Below, in pieces: positions 1 through 4,665 of a stretch of 5,705 nucleotides of DNA (position 1 is the stretch's first letter; each line of letters begins with the position of its first letter). A model generated the notes under the pieces. The model made no database searches. It was not told the DNA's origin and saw only the letters and a list, made by a program, of their open reading frames with translations. This DNA is from Eggerthellaceae bacterium UBA5906 (lineage in GTDB: Bacteria > Actinomycetota > Coriobacteriia > Coriobacteriales > Eggerthellaceae): NCBI GenBank assembly GCA_002431805.1, contig DJEE01000023.1, positions 11,660 through 17,364 on the forward strand. The letters are read 5' to 3'. A program made the translations under genes and the position numbers.

Positions 1-53
1 TAAACGCGACAGGCCCTGGCGGACGTACAATCCGCCAGGGCCTGTCGCGTTTA
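1..53. terminator. Perfect 23-bp inverted repeat, probable (bidirectional) terminator
   Basis: Bases 1-23 are the exact reverse complement of bases 31-53, with a 7-nt loop (CGTACAA) at 24-30. The stem has a GC-rich core and AT ends (TAAA at the left, TTTA at the right), so a transcript from either strand would fold into a very stable hairpin. It lies 13 bp past the stop codon of the minus-strand gene at 67-552, which suggests it ends that transcript and perhaps a gene beyond the left edge. A long free U-tract is not visible; the T residues are paired in the stem, as they are in the terminator at 3630-3678. The stem starts at the first base of the window, so it could extend further. A dispersed repeat of REP type is the alternative. 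Confidence 0.7.
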
Positions 54-66
54 CCGTTGATGGTAG

Positions 67-552
67 CTAGGCTGCAGCCGCCGCGTAGCTGAGAAGCGGC
101 AGGTATTGCTGCGCGCTTGCGGGTACGGCTAGGTCGATGTTCTGGCCGTAGGCGCTTACGGTGACGTAGTTCGGGTCGCTGTACGTGGTAAGCGATGCCG
201 GTACGCCTGCTGCAGAGCCGCTGATGGTTGACGTGGCTGTTGCATCGGCAGGCAGCGTGACGGCCTGCCAGTCGTCGATGTCAAGGCTTTCGATGACATT
301 TTGCACCTGCGACGTTGAGATGCCGGTAACGTTGGCGATGTCGTAGGCGTGCGCCATAAGGGAATCCTCCACGGCGTCTTTCACGCCGCTGGCATCGATG
401 GCCTTGTTCACCGCAGCCGTTTTCGTGTTTTCAGCCACGGTGCTCAGCGGGCTGGCGCAGGTGGTGCTTGGCGTAATCGCGAACACGCACGCCGCCCCCG
501 CGGCAATGACGATTGCGGTGCCAAAACAAATGCCGAGTGCTTTTCTAATCAT
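67..552 (-). CDS. Hypothetical secreted or membrane-anchored protein, 161 aa
   Basis: I do not recognise this protein and assign no function. The N-terminus has positive residues (R3, K4) followed by a hydrophobic stretch at about residues 7-25, so it is a Sec signal peptide or an N-terminal anchor. Possible signal peptidase I sites are after A25 (VFA) and after A33 (TCA). C22 is preceded by GAA, a poor lipobox. The mature part has an alanine- and acid-rich, probably helical segment (about 38-95, including TGISTSQVQNVIESLDIDDW). A Ser/Thr/Gly-rich, probably beta segment (about 96-155) follows, and then an Ala5 end. The ATG at 552 is supported by an AAGGGAG ribosome binding site about 9 nt upstream on the minus strand. 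The gene stands alone, divergent from topA, and is followed by the inverted repeat at 1-53. The gene is probably real because it combines a ribosome binding site, an export signal and a terminator. Confidence 0.75.
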   Translation of the reverse strand: MIRKALGICFGTAIVIAAGAACVFAITPSTTCASPLSTVAENTKTAAVNKAIDASGVKDAVEDSLMAHAYDIANVTGISTSQVQNVIESLDIDDWQAVTLPADATATSTISGSAAGVPASLTTYSDPNYVTVSAYGQNIDLAVPASAQQYLPLLSYAAAAA

Positions 553-685
553 GCAATAACGCTCCCTTGCTCGCTCGTTTCCGAGTGATCCTCATCAAAA
601 TGCATGACGGGTGGGTGCCGCCGCTGGTTTGTTCGTAGACGATTTTGCAGGTAGTGTGCAACGGTTCGACGGCTTCCCGTGCAAA

Positions 686-699
686 CTACGGTACCGTAG
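686..699. promoter_or_regulatory. 14-bp perfect palindrome CTACGGTACCGTAG, possible operator
   Basis: The sequence CTACGGTACCGTAG equals its own reverse complement with no central spacer. It lies about 135 bp upstream of the secreted-protein start and about 290 bp upstream of topA. A symmetric site of this length in an intergenic region suggests binding of a dimeric regulator. No promoter elements can be aligned with it confidently, so this is only a candidate. Confidence 0.3.
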
Positions 700-822
700 G
701 TGCGGCCGTTTCAAAAAACGTTCTTCAAACCGTCGCGATTCCTTCGCGCCAACGCGACGAAATCAACACGCTATTTGCTTATTTTTTGGTTGCGGTGCAT
801 CAAAGAGGAGCTTGTGAGGCAA

Positions 823-927
823 ATGAACCCCTTGATTGCTAAATTTTGCGATTGTGGCGCGTCAATCGTGTATGCTACGCACTACGCAAACCGCAAGGGG
901 CGCGAACATCCCCGCACACGTAAATAA
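823..927 (+). CDS. Possible small ORF of 34 aa upstream of topA
   Basis: An ATG at 823 opens a 34-codon frame ending in TAA at 925-927; an in-frame GTG at 814 would make it 37 codons. A purine-rich GAGGAG at 805-810 lies 12 nt before the ATG or 3 nt before the GTG, neither ideal. The peptide is basic toward its end (RKGREH, RTRK) and contains a CDCG motif near its start. It resembles no family I know. It may be a leader peptide or plain chance, and the candidate topA promoter lies inside it, which argues for chance. Confidence 0.2.
   Translation: MNPLIAKFCDCGASIVYATHYANRKGREHPRTRK
846..876 (+). promoter_or_regulatory. Candidate topA promoter (weak)
   Basis: TTGCGA at 846-851 could serve as a -35 box and TATGCT at 871-876 as a -10 box. 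The 19-bp spacer is longer than ideal. Transcription would start near 883 and leave a leader of about 108 nt before the GTG start of topA. The leader can form small hairpins, for example GGCCG/CGGCC at 955-959 and 964-968. No better sigma-70 type pair is evident in the 150 bp before the gene. Confidence 0.3.
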
Positions 928-977
928 ACGAATGGGGCAATCGTGTGAGCGCATGGCCGAATACGGCCCGAATGGAC

Positions 978-984
978 GAGGAGG
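978..984 (+). promoter_or_regulatory. Ribosome binding site of topA
   Basis: GAGGAGG lies 6 nt before GTG at 991. This near-perfect Shine-Dalgarno fixes the non-ATG start, and the protein then begins MKLVVTEKN, the expected first strand of the toprim domain. Confidence 0.85.
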
Positions 985-990
985 CACCAC

Positions 991-3585
991 GTGAAACTGG
1001 TGGTAACCGAGAAAAACGACGCCGCAACGAAAATCGCTTCGCTGCTTGGCGCAAAAAAGCCGAAGGCGGACAAGGTGTATTCCACGCCGGTGTACCGCTT
1101 TGAGGTGGATGGCGAGGAATGGGTGACCATTGGCTTGCGCGGCCATATCTTAGAGCCCGATTTCACTCCTACGCTTACCTATAAGAAGCGCGGTGGCTGG
1201 AAGGGCGTTACCGCAGACGGCGAAATGGTGCCGGCGGATGTGCCCGCTGCACTGCCGCGGCCTCCGTTTAAGAAAAAGAAGCCGTTCACGGAAGACGGCG
1301 TAGAGCTGAAGGCGTGGAAGATGGACGCGCTGCCGTACTTGGTGTATGCGCCCATTGAAAAGCTTCCGAAAGAAAAAGAGATTATCCGCAGCCTGAAGAA
1401 CTTGGCGAAGAAGGCGGATTCTATTGTTATCGCAACTGACTTCGACCGCGAGGGCGAGCTGATCGGCTCCGATGCGCTGTCGTGCATCCAAGAGGTAAAC
1501 CCCACGGCGCCGGTGAGCCGTGCGCGCTACAGCGCGTTTACCAAGGAAGAGATCACGCACGCGTTCTCGAACCTGGTGGAGCTTGACACCAATCTGGCCT
1601 CGGCCGGTGCGTCGCGCCAGGACATCGACCTGATTTGGGGCGCGGTGCTTACGCGCTACCTTACGCTGGTGAAGTTTGCGGGTTACGGCAACGTGCGCAG
1701 CTCGGGCCGTGTGCAAACGCCCACGCTGGCGCTTATCGTGGCGCGCGAACGCGAGCGTTTGGCGTTCGTTCCCGAGGATTATTGGGTTATCAAGGGCGCT
1801 TTTGACGCCGCGGCGTTAGCGGGCCCCACTGCGGGCGACGGTGAGCTTGCGTTTACAGCGCCGCATGCAACGGCGCGCTTCAAAGACGAAGCGGCGGCAA
1901 AGGCGGCTAGGGCGGCGGTTTCCGGTGCCGCAAGCGCTACGGTTGCTGCAGTTGAGAAGCGCACGCGCAAGCAGCAGCCCCCGGTGCCGTTCAACACCAC
2001 CAGCCTGATGGCGGCCGCTTCGGCCGAAGGCCTGTCGCCGGCACGCACCATGCGCATCGCCGAGAGCCTGTACATGGACGGCTATATTTCCTACCCGCGT
2101 GTTGACAACACGGTGTATCCCAGTTCGCTTGATTTGGGCGAAGTGGTGAAAACCATTTCCGGCAACCCTGCGTATGCGCCGTACTGCAAGCAGCTGTTGT
2201 CTGCTGGTGCGCTGCACGCCACGCGCGGCAAGAAGGAAACCACCGACCATCCGCCCATTTACCCCACGGCCAAGGCCACGCCCGATGACTTGGCGCCGGC
2301 CGACTACAAGCTGTACAACCTGATTGCGCGCCGTTTTCTGGCAACGCTGTCCGATGCGGCGGTTGTGGAAGGCACGAAGGTAACCCTTGATGTTGCCGGC
2401 GAGCACTTTGCCGCAAAGGGTGATGTGCTGGTGAAGCCAGGTTACCGCGCCATTTACCCGTACGGCATGAAGAAAGACGAACAGCTGCCCGCTATGGAGC
2501 AAGGCCAGCAGATTGCGTTCAACGGGGCTACGTGCACGAAGAAGCAAACCGAGCCGCCGGCGCGCTACAGCCAAGGCAAGCTCATTCAGGAAATGGAGAA
2601 GCTTGGCCTGGGCACGAAGTCCACGCGCCACAGCATCATCGAGCGCCTATACACGGTGAAGTATGTGCAGAACGACCCCATCGAGCCAAGTCAGCTGGGC
2701 ATGGCGGTGTGCGATGCGCTTGATAAGTTCGCGCCGCACATCACGCACCCGCAGATGACGGCCGAGCTTGAAGAGGAGATGGACAACATCGCCGAGGGCC
2801 GCAACACCAAAGACACCGTGGTCATGAACAGCCGCAACCTCTTGTCTGAGCAGCTGGCCGATTTGCTGCCGCATTCTGAAGAGGTAAAAGATGCCCTAGC
2901 CGACGCCGTGGCGGCTGACGCGTACGTGGGCAAATGCCCGAAATGCGGCAAAGACCTGCAGATTCGCGTGTCGCAGAAAACGCGCGGCATGTTCATCGGC
3001 TGTGCTGGATGGCCCGATTGCGACGTGACCTACCCGCTGCCGAAGGGCAAGGTGGAGGCGCTGCCCGACCCGTGCCCCACTTGCGGCATGCCGCAGGTGA
3101 AGGTGACGGCGTTTCGCAGCAAGCCGCGTACCATCTGCATCGACCCGAACTGCGAGACGAACAAGGAACCCGACGTGGTGGTGGGCGAGTGCCCGAAGTG
3201 CGCCGAGGCAGGCAAGAAAGCCAAGCTCATCGCGCAGAAAAATCCGCGCACGCTCAAGCGCTTCATCCGCTGTGAGAATTACGACGAGTGCGGCGTGGGC
3301 TACCCGTTGCCGCAGTACGGTGCCATCACGGCTACCGACGAGGTGTGCGAGTATTGCGGCGCGCCGATGGTTATCGTCACCACCAACCGCGGCCCGTGGA
3401 AGCTGTGCCCGAACTTCAGCTGCCCGGGTAAAGAGATAGAGGCCGAGAAGAAAGCTGCGGCCAAGGAAGCCAAAGCCGCCGGTAAAGCAGCCGGCAAGAA
3501 GGCACCGGCAAAGAAGACGACCACCAAGAAGGCGGCTGCGAAAAAACCTGCGGCAAAGAAAACGGCTGCAAAGAAGGCTGAATAG
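991..3585 (+). CDS. topA: DNA topoisomerase I, type IA, archaeal-like subfamily, 864 aa
   Basis: This is a cytoplasmic type IA topoisomerase that relaxes negative supercoils through a 5'-phosphotyrosine link. The toprim domain holds the catalytic Glu E7 (TEKN) and the acidic triad D150, D152, E154 (ATDFDREGE). The conserved SSGRVQTPTLALIVARERE follows at about 237-255 and PPVPFNTTSLMAAAS at about 330-344. The active-site tyrosine is Y368 in GYISYPRVDNTVYP, with R370 and D372. TTDHPPIYPT is at 417-426 and GLGTKSTRHSIIERLY at 539-554. Several of these motifs resemble archaeal TopA rather than E. coli TopA, which has ITYMRTDS at the active site. Four C4 zinc ribbons follow, with Cys pairs starting at C649, C695, C734 and C786. 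The tail, about 812-864, is Lys/Ala-rich with repeated AAKK units. The GTG start is set by GAGGAGG 6 nt upstream. The gene is monocistronic and ends at a strong terminator. The residue after R370 is Val where Thr is usual. Identity as a type IA topoisomerase is very secure; subfamily placement is inferred from motifs. Confidence 0.97.
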   Translation: MKLVVTEKNDAATKIASLLGAKKPKADKVYSTPVYRFEVDGEEWVTIGLRGHILEPDFTPTLTYKKRGGWKGVTADGEMVPADVPAALPRPPFKKKKPFTEDGVELKAWKMDALPYLVYAPIEKLPKEKEIIRSLKNLAKKADSIVIATDFDREGELIGSDALSCIQEVNPTAPVSRARYSAFTKEEITHAFSNLVELDTNLASAGASRQDIDLIWGAVLTRYLTLVKFAGYGNVRSSGRVQTPTLALIVARERERLAFVPEDYWVIKGAFDAAALAGPTAGDGELAFTAPHATARFKDEAAAKAARAAVSGAASATVAAVEKRTRKQQPPVPFNTTSLMAAASAEGLSPARTMRIAESLYMDGYISYPRVDNTVYPSSLDLGEVVKTISGNPAYAPYCKQLLSAGALHATRGKKETTDHPPIYPTAKATPDDLAPADYKLYNLIARRFLATLSDAAVVEGTKVTLDVAGEHFAAKGDVLVKPGYRAIYPYGMKKDEQLPAMEQGQQIAFNGATCTKKQTEPPARYSQGKLIQEMEKLGLGTKSTRHSIIERLYTVKYVQNDPIEPSQLGMAVCDALDKFAPHITHPQMTAELEEEMDNIAEGRNTKDTVVMNSRNLLSEQLADLLPHSEEVKDALADAVAADAYVGKCPKCGKDLQIRVSQKTRGMFIGCAGWPDCDVTYPLPKGKVEALPDPCPTCGMPQVKVTAFRSKPRTICIDPNCETNKEPDVVVGECPKCAEAGKKAKLIAQKNPRTLKRFIRCENYDECGVGYPLPQYGAITATDEVCEYCGAPMVIVTTNRGPWKLCPNFSCPGKEIEAEKKAAAKEAKAAGKAAGKKAPAKKTTTKKAAAKKPAAKKTAAKKAE
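2935..3423 (+). other. Four tandem topoisomerase C4 zinc ribbons within topA
   Basis: Residues 649-811 hold four cysteine clusters: C649/C652 with C671/C677, C695/C698 with C716/C721, C734/C737 with C761/C767, and C786/C789 with C806/C811. The first and third end in a similar YPLP segment, suggesting duplication of a two-ribbon unit. In type IA enzymes such ribbons bind single-stranded DNA and help strand passage. All sixteen cysteines are present, so zinc binding is probably intact. Confidence 0.9.
3424..3582 (+). other. Lys/Ala-rich histone-H1-like tail of topA
   Basis: The last 53 residues (about 812-864) are mostly Lys and Ala with a few Gly, Pro and Thr, and contain repeats of the AAKK and PAAKK type. 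It is low-complexity, strongly basic and probably disordered. Actinobacterial topoisomerases often carry basic tails that raise DNA affinity and processivity, and the same role is inferred here. Confidence 0.85.
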
Positions 3586-3629
3586 CGGCGCTAAAGGCTA
3601 GTGCCTGCGTGGGCTGATTGGCCGGCAAA

Positions 3630-3678
3630 CAAACGAAAAGCGGCGACATCCGTCAAGGGTGTCGCCGCTTTTCGTTTG
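3630..3678. terminator. Bidirectional hairpin terminator between convergent topA and tetR
   Basis: Bases 3630-3651 pair with 3657-3678 over 22 positions, with a single G-T (G-U in RNA) mismatch and a 5-nt GTCAA loop. On the left arm an A-rich flank (CAAACGAAAA) precedes a GC core (GCGGCGACA), and on the right arm the core is followed by CTTTTCGTTTG. A transcript from either side therefore has a GC stem followed by U-rich sequence. It lies 44 bp past the topA stop and 85 bp past the stop of the minus-strand regulator, so it can serve both. Confidence 0.9.
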
Positions 3679-3763
3679 TGGGGGTGCGTTTACGCGTGAG
3701 AGCGCATGGGGATGCGTGCTTGCGAAAGGGTACGCGTTGGGGCTGAGCCGTTTGGTCGGCGGG

Positions 3764-4456
3764 CTATTCTTTGCCCCAGCGCCAGGTTTCGGGGTTTTCA
3801 GGGGTGTGCCAGGTTTCGCATTGGGGGCCGAAGGTGCTTTTCACGCCGCGTATGATGATGTCGAGCCCCTCGTGGAAATGCTGCGTGCCAATGGCCTGTT
3901 TGCGCAGGTCAACCCAGCATCCTTTGCCGTAGGGGTCATCGGCTTGGCTCTCTTCGGTGCAGGCGAGCATAACTTCTCGATCGATATAGCCCGACAGGAA
4001 CGCACGCAGCACCGTCCAGAGCGCGTCGTATGACTCCTTCGTCATGCCTTGGTCGGTGTGGAGCAGGTAGGTGTTGTGATTGTGCTGGGCAGGCCATGCA
4101 ATTTGCGTTTGCATTTGCATGAAGCGAATGTGCGGGTGGGCAAGGGAATTGTCGCGGATGGAGCCGCAGATGCGGTGTAGCGAGTCTTCCCAATATTCGC
4201 CGGGCACGGGCGCGTTGTCGATGCCTTCGCGCATCTTCGCCATCACCAAAAACAATAGCTGCTTTTTCGAGGGTACGTAGGTGTAAACGCTCATGGTGCC
4301 GATGCCGAGCCTTTCGGCAAGCGCGCGGATGCTGAACTTGCTGTAGCCAAGCTCGTCGATCATGGCAAATGCCATGTTCACCACTTCTTCTTGAGAGGTG
4401 GCGTGCTGTGCTGCGTGTTTATGCGTTGTCTCAGCCAAAAGTGTTTTCGCCCACAA
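3764..4456 (-). CDS. TetR/AcrR-family transcriptional regulator, 230 aa
   Basis: Residues 21-69 form a typical TetR DNA-binding domain: helix 1 SQEEVVNMAFAMIDELGY, then FSIRALAERLGIGTMSVYTYVPSKKQLL, where GTMSVYTYVPSK is the recognition helix and its end. The C-terminal ligand and dimer domain (about 80-215) resembles the tetracycline-repressor type C domain, with a late motif HFHEGLDIIIRGV matching the usual FEFGLD..L.G pattern. The start used is TTG at 4456, with GGA about 6 nt upstream. The in-frame ATG at codon 28 would delete helix 1 and is rejected, but TTG at codon 7 remains possible. The gene is divergent from the flavoprotein gene, and the shared 209-bp region holds two identical palindromic repeats, its likely operators. 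It is therefore probably a local repressor of the reductase, with a ligand I cannot predict. Confidence 0.92.
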   Translation of the reverse strand: MWAKTLLAETTHKHAAQHATSQEEVVNMAFAMIDELGYSKFSIRALAERLGIGTMSVYTYVPSKKQLLFLVMAKMREGIDNAPVPGEYWEDSLHRICGSIRDNSLAHPHIRFMQMQTQIAWPAQHNHNTYLLHTDQGMTKESYDALWTVLRAFLSGYIDREVMLACTEESQADDPYGKGCWVDLRKQAIGTQHFHEGLDIIIRGVKSTFGPQCETWHTPENPETWRWGKE

Positions 4457-4482
4457 TCGTTTCCGTGCTTATGCCTTGCCAA

Positions 4483-4512
4483 ACTATAAAGCACGCTCCA
4501 AGGTTATTTCAC
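4483..4512 (-). promoter_or_regulatory. Candidate tetR promoter
   Basis: On the minus strand TATAGT (4488 to 4483) is a good -10 box, one mismatch from consensus. GTGAAA (4512 to 4507) is a fair -35 box 18 bp upstream. Transcription would start near 4476, about 20 nt before the TTG start at 4456. The operator repeats lie about 80 bp upstream of that start, so any autoregulation would not be by direct occlusion. Confidence 0.45.
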
Positions 4513-4541
4513 ACTCTGGAAAATTTGCCCATAAAGAAAGC

Positions 4542-4570
4542 TTGAAAACTTACTCCGTACAGTGTACGAT
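4542..4570 (+). promoter_or_regulatory. Predicted promoter of the flavoprotein gene
   Basis: TTGAAA at 4542-4547 (-35) and TACGAT at 4565-4570 (-10) are separated by 17 bp, and an A-rich tract lies upstream of the -35 box. Transcription would start near 4577, giving a leader of about 90 nt. The first operator repeat covers the second half of the spacer and most of the -10 box, a position from which a bound repressor would exclude RNA polymerase. Confidence 0.65.
4551..4569. promoter_or_regulatory. Operator repeat 1 (19 bp with a 13-bp palindrome)
   Basis: TACTCCGTACAGTGTACGA occurs here and again, identically, at 4583-4601. Its core at 4556-4568 is a perfect palindrome of two 6-bp arms (CGTACA and TGTACG) around a single central G. 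It overlaps the -10 box of the predicted promoter. Binding by the adjacent TetR protein is inferred from position and symmetry. Confidence 0.75.
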
Positions 4571-4582
4571 ACGAACCCGTTG

Positions 4583-4601
4583 TACTCCGTACAGTGTACG
4601 A
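4583..4601. promoter_or_regulatory. Operator repeat 2 (19 bp with a 13-bp palindrome)
   Basis: This is the exact second copy of the 19-bp repeat, with the palindrome at 4588-4600. Its centre is 32 bp from that of copy 1, about three helical turns, which places both sites on one face of the DNA. It lies about 10 to 25 nt downstream of the expected transcription start. A second dyad, TGTAC-TCC-GTACA at 4581-4593, overlaps this copy but is imperfect in copy 1. Confidence 0.75.
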
Positions 4602-4656
4602 ACGGAGAGGAATCGGACGTGAGCGGTAGATTGACGCGTTCGAACGCAAAGTAAAG

Positions 4657-4662
4657 GGAGGG
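4657..4662 (+). promoter_or_regulatory. Ribosome binding site of the flavoprotein gene
   Basis: GGAGGG, within a longer AAAGGGAGGG tract, precedes the ATG at 4666 by a short AAA spacer. It favours this start over the in-frame ATG at 4690, which has no comparable site and would leave almost nothing before the twin arginines. Confidence 0.8.
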
Positions 4663-4665
4663 AAA

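Larger units (their letters stand above)
553..990. other. Intergenic region between divergent genes, no convincing gene
   Basis: About 440 bp separate the start of the secreted-protein gene (minus) from the topoisomerase start (plus). Reading frames here are short, overlap one another and mostly lack a good ribosome binding site. What can be seen is a perfect 14-bp palindrome at 686-699, a 7-bp stem CGTCGCG/CGCGACG at 731-737 and 753-759 with a 15-nt loop, a possible 34-codon ORF at 823-927, and small GC-rich hairpins close to the topoisomerase start. No tRNA, rRNA or recognisable riboswitch is apparent. Confidence 0.7.
4457..4665. promoter_or_regulatory. Divergent regulatory region between tetR and the flavoprotein gene
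   Basis: This 209-bp segment is more AT-rich than the genes around it. It holds a predicted minus-strand promoter near 4483-4512, an A-rich stretch at about 4519-4547 that could act as an UP element, and a predicted plus-strand promoter at 4542-4570. It also holds two exact 19-bp repeats (4551-4569 and 4583-4601) and a strong ribosome binding site at 4657-4662. No reading frame here looks coding. Confidence 0.85.

Noticed and set aside
661..680. GGTTCGAC resembling a tRNA T-loop
   Set aside because: The flanking bases do not form a T-arm stem, and no acceptor, D or anticodon arm can be placed on either strand.
611..842. Short plus-strand frames in the gap before topA
   Set aside because: They overlap one another in different frames, lack a convincing ribosome binding site and show no recognisable protein features.
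862..1166. Two overlapping minus-strand reading frames across the topA start
   Set aside because: They are antisense to the well-supported topoisomerase N-terminus, have no domain character and arise from GC-rich codon bias.
1816..2631. Long minus-strand frame of 271 codons inside topA
   Set aside because: It is opposite the conserved catalytic core of the topoisomerase; the Arg/His/Leu-rich composition is typical of an antisense shadow.
3703..3716. Small hairpin CGCAT-GGGG-ATGCG between the terminator and tetR
   Set aside because: Only five base pairs with no U-tract; the strong hairpin at 3630-3678 already explains termination.
3659..4033. Plus-strand frame of 124 codons opposite the tetR 3' half
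   Set aside because: It starts inside the terminator hairpin and is antisense to the TetR C-terminal domain.
4551..4601. Two-copy repeat considered as a CRISPR or mobile-element end
   Set aside because: There are only two 19-bp copies with a 13-bp gap between them, sited exactly over a promoter; tandem operators explain them better.
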